24,033 bases of DNA from a virus, in the IMG/VR virus record IMGVR_UViG_3300020190_000341, positions 1 to 24,033 of that record. One strand, written 5' to 3'. The notes beneath the pieces were generated by a model, which did no database searches, was not told where the DNA came from, and saw only the letters and a program-made list of their open reading frames with translations. The number at the start of each line of letters is the position of its first letter. The first letter of the stretch is position 1. Of the stretch, positions 1 through 6,506 are shown piece by piece. Made by a program: the position numbers and the translations under genes.

Positions 1-237
1 TAATTTTTGAATTAAATCAACCGCCATATCAAAATCTTGACCTATAGACCTATGAAAATGAACAATATCGTATTGTTTCCAATAGTTATAGTCATTAATT
101 TTGGGTTCGTAATCAATATCTACGTGAAACTCATCTGCGTGATTATTTTGAAGGCAAACGTGGGGGTCTACTGAGCGAAATTTTCCAACTCCAGTACGGT
201 CGCTAGGGGTGACTAAAACCTTAATTTTTTTTGACAT
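1..237 (-). CDS. Glycosyltransferase-like protein, N-terminal part (runs off the left edge)
   Basis: Only the first 79 codons are in the window; the gene continues beyond base 1. The ATG is at 237-235. The protein opens with a short basic stretch and a beta-strand, IKVLVTPSDRTGVGKFRS, followed by a second strand ending in YDIVHFHRS. This strand/Gly-loop/strand layout resembles the N-terminal Rossmann half of GT-B glycosyltransferases, which phages use to decorate DNA or virion proteins. The catalytic C-terminal half is not visible, so donor and acceptor cannot be named. The first 17 bases overlap the 3' end of the upstream homing endonuclease gene. In that arrangement the only upstream sequence available for initiation lies inside the endonuclease gene. 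Confidence 0.5.
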   Translation of the reverse strand, partial: MSKKIKVLVTPSDRTGVGKFRSVDPHVCLQNNHADEFHVDIDYEPKINDYNYWKQYDIVHFHRSIGQDFDMAVDLIQKL

Positions 238-1090
238 ACTTTTTTATAATTTTATTTATTAATTTTGGGTTTTTGTTGTATTCCGTTTCCCAAATCACTT
301 CTAAATTATAACCATTACTTTTTATTAAATCAATTTTCTTTTTGTCATAATTCCAGATTTCTTCTGCGGACATTTTTTTTAACTCATGATAATAGTCAAA
401 ATTATACTTATTGGGGTTACAATGCCAATAGTCGCCATTATATTCTATAATTAAGTTTAATTCGGGAATAAAAATATCACAAATATATGGTCTTAAAACT
501 TTACTATGTTTTGTATTAGTGAATTGTTTTTTTATTTTTTCAAATATTTCTATTTCACTTTTCGACCTAGTATTAAAATTTATAGGATTAATTTCTATTC
601 TTTTCAATAATATTTCTTTTAATTTTTCTCTGTTTTCTAATTTTGCCATAGAATTGTTTGCCCCCATTCCCTTACCCTTTCTACTTTTAGAAATTTCTTT
701 TTTTGTTTTTTTTGTGTGTTTTTTTCGATAAAAAGGGTTTCCTGTCCCAATCTGAGATTCAAGTGAACATTTTTTACATTCAATATTTTTTTCAATTTTA
801 TTATAATGATTTCTACATGCAATTGTTTTATTTTTCGATTTAGTTAAAACAGTTTTTTTACAAGTGGGACAAACTCTTTCAACCACATAAAAATCATCTT
901 TTTCAATTATATTTAGACTAGCACACCTATTTCGTTTTCTTGTTACGTTGTGTCTTTTTAGAATTTTTAAAATGGTTGGTTTAGAAACATTAAACTCTGA
1001 TGACAAAACCAATGAGCTTTTTCCACTAAGATATTTTTCTAAAATTTTATTTTCATCTAAATGTATTTTATTTCCCATACTTTTTTTCAT
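221..1090 (-). CDS. Free-standing homing endonuclease: HTH, Cys/His cluster, NUMOD3, Vsr-like nuclease
   Basis: 289 residues, strongly basic and especially AT-rich. Domains in order: a helix-turn-helix-like segment (about 12-50); a zinc-ribbon-like cluster (C74, C77, C92, H95, then C105 and C108); a NUMOD3-type DNA-binding motif (about 117-141, NPFYRKKHTKKTKKEISKSR); and a nuclease domain (about 175-275) with SKSE, CDIFIPELNLIIEYNGDYWH and a terminal VIWETE. The E216/D220/H223 pattern fits the Vsr-like EDxHD homing-endonuclease family. These enzymes cut an uninvaded allele so that the gene is copied in by repair. No intron boundaries are evident, so it appears free-standing, like T4 seg/mob genes. 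An alternative in-frame start is the ATG at 1078. Its end overlaps the glycosyltransferase start by 17 bases. Confidence 0.85.
   Translation of the reverse strand: MKKSMGNKIHLDENKILEKYLSGKSSLVLSSEFNVSKPTILKILKRHNVTRKRNRCASLNIIEKDDFYVVERVCPTCKKTVLTKSKNKTIACRNHYNKIEKNIECKKCSLESQIGTGNPFYRKKHTKKTKKEISKSRKGKGMGANNSMAKLENREKLKEILLKRIEINPINFNTRSKSEIEIFEKIKKQFTNTKHSKVLRPYICDIFIPELNLIIEYNGDYWHCNPNKYNFDYYHELKKMSAEEIWNYDKKKIDLIKSNGYNLEVIWETEYNKNPKLINKIIKKYVKKN
235..245. repeat. Left copy of an 11-bp direct repeat flanking the homing endonuclease
   Basis: CATACTTTTTT, which on the minus strand reads AAAAAAGTATG and contains the ATG of the glycosyltransferase gene. The same 11 bases occur at 1076-1086, across the first codons of the endonuclease gene. 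Joining the two copies would put the glycosyltransferase in frame behind the present endonuclease leader. Confidence 0.7.
1076..1086. repeat. Right copy of the 11-bp direct repeat
   Basis: CATACTTTTTT, identical to 235-245. On the minus strand it lies within the first five codons of the endonuclease (MKKSM). Confidence 0.7.
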
Positions 1091-1159
1091 TTAGATTTAT
1101 TTTTCCTTTTAGAAAATCATAAATAGTCCTGTACTATCAAATGGTAAATTATTACAATA

Positions 1160-1186
1160 AAAAAATCCACCCTTTTGAGGTGGATT
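1160..1186 (-). terminator. Intrinsic terminator of the 3686-1208 operon
   Basis: An 8-bp perfect stem, AATCCACC (1164-1171) with GGTGGATT (1179-1186), around a 7-base loop. On the minus strand it is followed directly by a run of T. It lies about 20 bases past the stop of the 1208-1813 gene, so it closes the minus-strand cluster. It also isolates the homing endonuclease/glycosyltransferase pair from that cluster. Confidence 0.85.
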
Positions 1187-1207
1187 GTCTATTTTAGATA
1201 TTTTATA

Positions 1208-1813
1208 TTATTTAAGTCTTTGAATTTTTGTAACTTTACCCATAAAAATGTGTTTTCCAACTTTGAATTGTAGTACTTCATTCGCATTTTCTATTGATTC
1301 ACTTATTATTCCTGCGTCTTGTAATTCTTCTCTTATAACTTCACGAATCATTTCTTTTAATTCTTTGATATCAAATGGCGTGTGAATTGATTGTTGATTA
1401 GTTGGTTTTGGTTGTGTTTTATTATTTTCTTGAAGAACATTAGGTTTTTCCATTTTCATAAGTCTTTGCGCCCCCTCAATAATATCTTCTGATATTATGG
1501 AACTACCCATCGAGCTTGATTGAACTATTGGTTGTTCAATCATCAATTTTTTTATTTCATCAGGTAACTTAGAATTTAAAATTTTTGATTGTTCAATTGG
1601 TTGTGTTGGGTCGAAATTTGACCTTGTCGGTTGTTGTTGCTGTGGTAAAAATTCTTGTGGAAAATTGTATGATGCTTGTGGAGCTTGAAAACTCTCAACC
1701 ATTGGTGACGAATTCGAAGATTGTGGTAACTCACCTCTTTTTATTGTACTTTGCCTATCCATAATTTTTTTGGATACCGCTAATTTTTGCATTAACTCTT
1801 CTGCTGTTGACAT
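1208..1813 (-). CDS. Unknown Gln/Pro-rich protein, probably virion-associated
   Basis: 201 residues; not recognised. The N-terminus (1-25) is a likely helix (TAEELMQKLAVSKKIMD). Residues about 30-145 are low-complexity, rich in Q, P, S and N, with a QQQQ run, and look disordered. Residues 146-172 form a charged amphipathic helix (KELKEMIREVIREEL), and the last 25 residues look like a small beta-hairpin (LQFKVGKHIFMGKVTKI). This disordered linker with short structured ends suits a scaffold or tether, but no function can be assigned. It is the last gene of a five-gene minus-strand cluster, 11 bases after the WYL-like gene and just before a terminator. Confidence 0.65.
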   Translation of the reverse strand: MSTAEELMQKLAVSKKIMDRQSTIKRGELPQSSNSSPMVESFQAPQASYNFPQEFLPQQQQPTRSNFDPTQPIEQSKILNSKLPDEIKKLMIEQPIVQSSSMGSSIISEDIIEGAQRLMKMEKPNVLQENNKTQPKPTNQQSIHTPFDIKELKEMIREVIREELQDAGIISESIENANEVLQFKVGKHIFMGKVTKIQRLK

Positions 1814-1824
1814 GTTATATCTTT

Positions 1825-2214
1825 TTATTCTTCATCGAATTTAGCATTCACTAAAACTCTAATCATTGATTTATCTCCTGTTGGATTGTAATTTGGTCTC
1901 ACAGTATTAAATTTATCAAGAGTTGGTTTGTATGTAAAGATTTTATCTACCCTAAATAACCTCCAACCTGGCAAAAAATTACCTTTGTTTTTTGCACTAT
2001 AAGAGGCTCCTTCCACTTCCCAAGCTCTTAATACCATATTGTCTTTTTTTGAAAATCCTAAACAAACAGGTTCTATTGTTCTATAACCTTTACCTCCGTT
2101 GTCATTACCATCATAGTAAATTGTAACAAGGTTCTTTTTTTTTATGGAACTTGTCATATCAGAAATTGCTGCAATTTCTGTAATCAACTCACTAAGATTG
2201 TTAACTAGTTTCAC
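1825..2214 (-). CDS. Stand-alone WYL-like domain protein
   Basis: 129 residues, using a GTG start (2214-2212) that overlaps the TGA of the preceding gene (GTGA). The core matches the Sm-like beta-barrel of WYL domains: strand LVTIYYDG, then GYRTIEPVCLGFSKKDNMVLRAWEV split over two strands, and a closing GWRLFRVDKI. WYL domains bind nucleic acid or nucleotide ligands and usually sit behind an HTH in transcription factors; some regulate CRISPR effectors. Here there is no HTH, and only a short N-terminal helix precedes the barrel. The assignment rests on motif spacing read by eye, and the literal W-Y-L triplet is absent (LRAWE occupies the equivalent place). It could be a regulator, an accessory factor of a phage enzyme or a virion protein. 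Confidence 0.5.
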   Translation of the reverse strand: MKLVNNLSELITEIAAISDMTSSIKKKNLVTIYYDGNDNGGKGYRTIEPVCLGFSKKDNMVLRAWEVEGASYSAKNKGNFLPGWRLFRVDKIFTYKPTLDKFNTVRPNYNPTGDKSMIRVLVNAKFDEE

Positions 2215-2504
2215 GTTACGGTATAATATGGGTTTTGTGGTGAAAATTTATTGGTTTTCAAATCTTCTTTTCTTTCGAATCGGTCTGTAATTGTGCCCGC
2301 ATTTTGATTGTATACATCTAAGTCTCCCCCCGTTCCTCTTCCTTTACCGTCACCATCCGCCAAGGCGGCCGGATTAACTGCCGAGTATGGGTTAACTTCC
2401 TTAAAGTCGTTTCTTGCAAACATTTTTCTTCTTTGTTCTTCTGCAATCTTAGACAACGGATTGTCGGGTTGCGAAAAATCTAATTTATCTGATTGAACTG
2501 CCAT
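2211..2504 (-). CDS. Small hypothetical protein of the 1208-3686 cluster
   Basis: 97 residues, not recognised. It is polar and probably extended, with a Gly/Asp-rich centre (DGDGKGRGTGGD) and a C-terminus ending in NPYYTVT; there is no cysteine and no membrane segment. Translation looks coupled on both sides. Its ATG (2504-2502) overlaps the stop of the upstream gene as TAATG, and its own TGA overlaps the GTG start of the WYL-like gene. This packing supports a real gene made together with its neighbours. Confidence 0.6.
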   Translation of the reverse strand: MAVQSDKLDFSQPDNPLSKIAEEQRRKMFARNDFKEVNPYSAVNPAALADGDGKGRGTGGDLDVYNQNAGTITDRFERKEDLKTNKFSPQNPYYTVT

Positions 2505-2968
2505 TATAATATTTTTTTAATTAAATAGTTTATTTTTTTAACTTCTTCTTTTATTGATGTGTCGAACTTATTAATTGATTTTTCATGTCTTTTACTTGGC
2601 GAAATATTTACACCATTTTTTTCGTGAGTATCTAAAAACTGATTTTGCATCCCTGTATCACTTTTAATTTTTTTTCCACCTTCCACATTATTTCTCCAAG
2701 TATTTAAAACCTCATCACACCAATTTTTCATTCTATCACCACCATTTAAAATGAAAGGTGCATCTTTTTTATCACCACTATAGTTGTCAAACCAACTTTT
2801 TATTCTTTTTATTTGTTGATATGTTGCAACTTTTGAACCCCTTAATTCTTTGTTTCTTTTATACCCTTCAGTATTTTCATCAGCGCTAGATGAACTAAAA
2901 CACTGTTCTAAATGTTTCAACAAAGTATCGGGTAAAACGGCCTTTCTATCGTATAATGAACTATTCAT
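2504..2968 (-). CDS. Hypothetical protein, lysine-rich C-terminus
   Basis: 154 residues, not recognised. The N-terminal half looks helical (LPDTLLKHLEQCF), with a Ser-rich loop (SSSSADENTEG). A central segment reads YQQIKRIKSWFDNY and DRMKNWCDEVLNTWRN, a two-helix pattern with conserved-looking Trp residues. The last 40 residues are basic and helical. It has no signal peptide or obvious catalytic motif. Its start lies 8 bases inside the 3' end of the gene at 2961-3686, and its stop shares bases with the next ATG, so it belongs to the same cluster. A late or virion role is inferred only from the late-promoter-like motif ahead of the cluster. Confidence 0.6.
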   Translation of the reverse strand: MNSSLYDRKAVLPDTLLKHLEQCFSSSSADENTEGYKRNKELRGSKVATYQQIKRIKSWFDNYSGDKKDAPFILNGGDRMKNWCDEVLNTWRNNVEGGKKIKSDTGMQNQFLDTHEKNGVNISPSKRHEKSINKFDTSIKEEVKKINYLIKKIL

Positions 2969-3686
2969 TTTTTAACATGTAAATTAATTCTTGTATAGAA
3001 ATGTTATTGTCGTTTGCCATCTTTTTAATAGCTCTAACATTTTTTTTAATTAAATCTCCGATAATACTGTCATCTGTTTTTTTGTCTTTGTTGAACAACA
3101 TGTCTTCATATATTTCATCAGTTTGAAGTTCTTTTAATATTTCTCTATCAATAAATCCTTTTTTCTTTTTAATTGTAGGTGGGGTTTTTTTGTCCAAACC
3201 TTTTTTCTTTCCTTGGCCCAATGTTCTGATTTTTGCATTATGAGGTTTCAATTTAAGCTCTTTTTTATAATACTTTTCTGTTTCTTCTGCATCCATAAAT
3301 TTAGTATCTTCGAACCCAAATGATTTAGACATATCGATTTCTTTAACATAACCCTCACCATAATACCCATACCAACCTCTTAACAACGGGTCTCTTGGAT
3401 TTTTACTCATAAAGACAATTTTGTCTGTAGTTGTTGGGTTGTTTTTTGTTGCAGTGCTTGCCGGATTTAATATTGGAATTGAAGATGTTTCCCAAGTCCC
3501 ATCATAATCCACAAGTTCAGTTACCTCACCTTCGGAGTTTTTTGTTTTTTTCAAGAATATTTCATGACTATTACACGGCATGTAAACTTTCTTTCCTTTT
3601 TCAGTATGTTGATGTGAGCCAGTACAATTAATTGTTTTTGCAACCCTTTCAGCCCTATCTTTTGTGGAGTACTTATACGTTTTCAT
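2961..3686 (-). CDS. Protein with CxxxH...CxxH metal-site-like N-terminal motif
   Basis: 241 residues; first gene of the minus-strand cluster. Residues 21-41 hold C21, H25, C38 and H41 in the pattern CTGSHQH ... YMPCNSH, preceded by a helix (RAERVAKTIN). This looks like a small zinc or iron site found near the termini of assorted phage proteins (family recognition from memory, not searched). A middle region (about 85-145) contains LLRGWYGYYGEGYV, and the C-terminal 100 residues are Lys-rich and helical. No enzymatic function is assigned. The ATG at 3686 is preceded, after 13 bases, by a TATTTATA motif on the same strand, which suggests it is the promoter-proximal gene. Confidence 0.6.
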   Translation of the reverse strand: MKTYKYSTKDRAERVAKTINCTGSHQHTEKGKKVYMPCNSHEIFLKKTKNSEGEVTELVDYDGTWETSSIPILNPASTATKNNPTTTDKIVFMSKNPRDPLLRGWYGYYGEGYVKEIDMSKSFGFEDTKFMDAEETEKYYKKELKLKPHNAKIRTLGQGKKKGLDKKTPPTIKKKKGFIDREILKELQTDEIYEDMLFNKDKKTDDSIIGDLIKKNVRAIKKMANDNNISIQELIYMLKNE

Positions 3687-3699
3687 TTAATACTTTTTA

Positions 3700-3707
3700 T
3701 ATAAATA
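3700..3707 (-). promoter_or_regulatory. TATTTATA late-promoter-like motif for the 3686-1208 cluster
   Basis: On the minus strand ATATTTATATA, with 13 bases between TATTTATA and the ATG at 3686. The same motif with the same 13-base gap precedes the neck gene at 10793. T4 late promoters carry TATAAATA; this is the reverse complement, so similarity of role is inferred. Confidence 0.5.
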
Positions 3708-3720
3708 TCTTCGTTTAAAG

Positions 3721-3728
3721 TATTTATA
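3721..3728 (+). promoter_or_regulatory. TATTTATA motif upstream of the 3736 structural gene
   Basis: TATTTATAAATAAAAATG: the motif ends 7 bases before the ATG. It overlaps a T4-like TATAAATA at 3725-3732. If it acts like a -10 element, the mRNA would be nearly leaderless. It faces the opposite way to the motif at 3700-3707, giving a compact divergent promoter pair. Confidence 0.4.
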
Positions 3729-3735
3729 AATAAAA

Positions 3736-6045
3736 ATGCCAAGTCAAAGTATTAATTCATATTTTACGCCTAAATATTCTCAAAAATTAAATTTTGGGAA
3801 TTATTTTGATTTTACTCTCATAGGTGATGAAAAAGACTATGATGAGGAAGTTGTTTTTTCAGACGAATTAATAGCCATTAATGATGGTAATAGACTACCA
3901 ATCATATATGATTTAGACAATACCCAAACATGTGAAAAACCAACAATGATTTTTGATACTTTTTATAGTAATGCAACTTTAGTTAGTAAAAATTATTATA
4001 ACCCAAACAATCTTGACCTGGCTTGTTTGTCTGCTCTTACTGGTACTTGTGATGTGGGTCTTACTGCAACAGACAATGGTTTATATACTTTAATGACAGG
4101 TCAAACTTTATTTTATACTATGGGTATTAGAGACGATTATAAGTTTCACCCAATGTACTACGATAGAAGAATGAAGATGCACATGGTAACTGGTTATACA
4201 ACTCCACCAAATGTTGTATTTTCAGGTAGACCAAAACAATCTATGTATAATATTGTTTCTAAAACAGACCCAACGGTTGGGTATTATCAAGAGTTGTATG
4301 GTGGGTTCTATCAAGGTTTTTATAAATTGTTTGGTTACGACTATGAAATTTTTCCTGAAAGGGTAAATAAAGGTTGGACTATGGAAACGGTAATCAAGCC
4401 AAGAAATGTTGATGAGTATAGTATAGATACCTCAACTGAAGAATACCTTAACACTAGATACCCTAACAACGCTGGTACTTTTTTCTACTTTGGTACAAGA
4501 GCCGAAAATAAATATTATCACTACGCCGATGGTAGCCCTGAATCTGATTCAGGTTATACAAGGGCGACTACAGGTCTCACAAGTTTAAGTAGTTGTACTT
4601 GTTATCAGTCGGGGTATACAAACGCAAATTGCGTGAAGTTATATCCAATGAGTTCAACAACTGCTTATCATAATATAGGTTGTAATTGTGGTGCTTGCAC
4701 TGAACAAATCCCAAACCTACCTTTAGACCCAAAATTTGATGTACTTTCAAATGCCCTTTCAATTAGATTTAGTGGGTGTCCATTGAATCCGAGTTTATGT
4801 GTAAAATACATAAAAATTACAGGAGACTGCGTTACAACAGGCGTATGTGAAACTACCGGTGTTACTTTCCAAACGGGTTATACTATTACTGAAGTTTGTA
4901 CACCACCAATTTATGATATATGTGATTACATATGTGGAACAATCACTGAAGACAGATGGGTTATGGTTACTGCGGTTTTTGAAAGATATACAACAATAGA
5001 AGAGTGTGATTTATTAAATCTTGGTGGTCTTGGGGATATTCGAGAAGTTACTTACCAATCAATCCTTAATGGAACCGCATATAATTTAATAATGCCACCT
5101 GAAACACATTCAGGGGATACGAAAGAAAATAAAGTATATAGAATTGTTTTTGACCACAAATGGTTCGACGATACTTGGTATAGATTAGGTAGATTAAAAT
5201 TATACATAAACGGATACCTTTTTACGGTCATTGAAAATTTTGAAGAAATTATTCCTCGCGAGTTGAATTGTGAAAAAGAAAAACAAATAGGAGTTCCTTT
5301 TAATATGTCTTGGGGAGGAGGAAGTCAGGGGCTTCACGATAGTTTAATATTTTCGGCACATACTTTATTGAATGGTCCTTATAAACAAGACCCCGAATTA
5401 TTTCCAAACGAAATACTTTCTGCAACTACATTTAGCGGATTAGATACAAATATACTAGTTGAACAAAATTTTGGTGGGTCTTTTATGGGTGGAATTTCAC
5501 AATTTAGAATGTATACTGAACCATTTTCTAGTCCACAAGTCCAACACAATTTTAGAATATTAAAAGATAAGTTTGATTTATTTGACTATTGGTGTCCAAA
5601 TTGTTTAAAAATACCTGCACCCGCACCTACTCCAACACCAACACCTACTCCAACACCTACTCCAACACCTACTCCAACACCTACTCCAACACCTACTCCA
5701 ACACCTACTCCAACACCTACGCCTGAGCCCTGTTTATCAAATCACTCATACTTATCTTCTAACATAATATTTAGTGTTAGTGGGGTAAATATAAATTATG
5801 ATTATTCTTCTGCTTGTAGTGGCCTTGCTTGTTTACAGGCTAGTAGTTGTTCACCAACCGGTTCATATTCACCATCTTTTATGGATACCGCAAATGTACA
5901 AGTTGGTACTGTGTTTTACGGAAATGCAACAACTTGTAATTATTACACATTTAGCGGTTGGTATATTGTACAAAACTCAGGAAGTTATGTGTTAATTAGT
6001 ATATCTAATGGAATTGTGACAACTGTTTTAAGTAATTGTCCATAA
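3736..6045 (+). CDS. Large virion/appendage protein with LamG-like region and Pro-Thr linker
   Basis: 769 residues. The first ~620 are beta-rich with many aromatics. The stretch from about 220 to 620 has the feel of a concanavalin/LamG-type sandwich: [28 protein letters not shown] and a terminal [15 protein letters not shown]. Cys pairs cluster around residues 285-400 ([22 protein letters not shown]). A Pro-Ala/Pro-Thr linker (about 627-665) leads to a ~105-residue Cys-containing C-terminal module (666-769). Lectin-like sandwiches joined by PT linkers suit a tail or head appendage contacting glycans; this is inference. There is no signal peptide or membrane segment. It is divergent from the minus-strand cluster and followed by a small virion-like gene. 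Confidence 0.7.
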   Translation: MPSQSINSYFTPKYSQKLNFGNYFDFTLIGDEKDYDEEVVFSDELIAINDGNRLPIIYDLDNTQTCEKPTMIFDTFYSNATLVSKNYYNPNNLDLACLSALTGTCDVGLTATDNGLYTLMTGQTLFYTMGIRDDYKFHPMYYDRRMKMHMVTGYTTPPNVVFSGRPKQSMYNIVSKTDPTVGYYQELYGGFYQGFYKLFGYDYEIFPERVNKGWTMETVIKPRNVDEYSIDTSTEEYLNTRYPNNAGTFFYFGTRAENKYYHYADGSPESDSGYTRATTGLTSLSSCTCYQSGYTNANCVKLYPMSSTTAYHNIGCNCGACTEQIPNLPLDPKFDVLSNALSIRFSGCPLNPSLCVKYIKITGDCVTTGVCETTGVTFQTGYTITEVCTPPIYDICDYICGTITEDRWVMVTAVFERYTTIEECDLLNLGGLGDIREVTYQSILNGTAYNLIMPPETHSGDTKENKVYRIVFDHKWFDDTWYRLGRLKLYINGYLFTVIENFEEIIPRELNCEKEKQIGVPFNMSWGGGSQGLHDSLIFSAHTLLNGPYKQDPELFPNEILSATTFSGLDTNILVEQNFGGSFMGGISQFRMYTEPFSSPQVQHNFRILKDKFDLFDYWCPNCLKIPAPAPTPTPTPTPTPTPTPTPTPTPTPTPTPTPTPTPEPCLSNHSYLSSNIIFSVSGVNINYDYSSACSGLACLQASSCSPTGSYSPSFMDTANVQVGTVFYGNATTCNYYTFSGWYIVQNSGSYVLISISNGIVTTVLSNCP
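5623..5724 (+). repeat. 12-bp tandem repeat encoding a (TP)n linker
   Basis: Six perfect copies of ACACCTACTCCA occupy 5641-5712, flanked by degenerate copies at 5623-5634 and 5713-5724 and a half copy between. The unit is in frame (TPTP), so gain or loss of copies changes linker length without a frameshift. Confidence 0.95.
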
Positions 6046-6065
6046 AAAATATTTTTAAGTAGAAA

Positions 6066-6419
6066 ATGGAATTTTTTATAAACCAAAACTCAACACTACC
6101 CATTCTAAAAATGGAACCCGTCATTGATGGGAAAAGTGACTCATATAAAAATATTATAGAAATATTAGACAATGCCATTATTAGATTTTCTATGAAAAAC
6201 GAGGCAAATGGTGTTCAGAAAATTTTTATGAACCAAGCATATATTGTTCAAAAATTAAAAAACAATCCTGATTCTCCGTGGGAGTATTACCTTTATTATA
6301 AATGGAACTCTAACGATACTAAAATTAAAGGTCGTTTTATTGGTGAGTTTTCAATCGTTTTAGAAAATGGAGAATTGATTTCACCAATTAGGGAAAATCT
6401 TTATATCAATATTATTTGA
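6066..6419 (+). CDS. Small beta-rich virion-like protein (possible BppU-N/Ig-like fold)
   Basis: 117 residues, starting 20 bases after the preceding stop. The protein begins MEFFINQNSTLPILKMEPV, then has a stretch NAIIRFSMKNEANGVQKIFMN, an aromatic strand WEYYLYYKWN, and ends with GRFIGEFSIVLENGELISPI. This pattern of a sequence opening on free N-terminal strands and closing on ISPIRENLYINI resembles small Ig-like baseplate/fibre attachment domains such as the BppU N-terminal domain (recognised from memory, moderate certainty). It follows the large appendage gene and probably shares its transcript, which supports a structural role. No recognisable terminator follows it. Confidence 0.55.
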   Translation: MEFFINQNSTLPILKMEPVIDGKSDSYKNIIEILDNAIIRFSMKNEANGVQKIFMNQAYIVQKLKNNPDSPWEYYLYYKWNSNDTKIKGRFIGEFSIVLENGELISPIRENLYINII

Positions 6420-6423
6420 CAAG

Positions 6424-6440
6424 GGTAAATTTTACGCTTA
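6424..6440 (+). repeat. Upstream polymerase repeat 1 (operator candidate)
   Basis: GGTAAATTTTACGCTTA. It matches the copy at 6454-6470 at 15 of 17 positions, with starts exactly 30 bp apart. It contains the inverted arms GTAAA/TTTAC around one central base. It lies in the 87-base gap before the DNA polymerase gene. Confidence 0.65.
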
Positions 6441-6453
6441 TAATTAAGACGAA

Positions 6454-6470
6454 GGTAAATGTTACACTTA
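6454..6470 (+). repeat. Upstream polymerase repeat 2 (operator candidate)
   Basis: GGTAAATGTTACACTTA, the second copy. Its end also forms a 5-bp inverted repeat, GTTAC (6461-6465) with GTAAC (6472-6476). In RNA this could be a short hairpin about 30 bases before the ATG. T4 DNA polymerase represses its own mRNA at a leader hairpin, so autoregulation is a possible role. Confidence 0.6.
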
Positions 6471-6506
6471 AGTAACAGCTAATACACCAAACTTAAATAT
6501 AAAATT

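Noticed and set aside
221-1090. Endonuclease gene as part of a group I intron.
   Set aside because: The flanking sequence does not show two halves of one split gene or intron-core pairing elements; it is a separate gene before an intact start codon.
5623-5724. Tandem repeat as a CRISPR array or origin iteron set.
   Set aside because: No spacers, and the repeat is in frame coding for a Pro-Thr linker.
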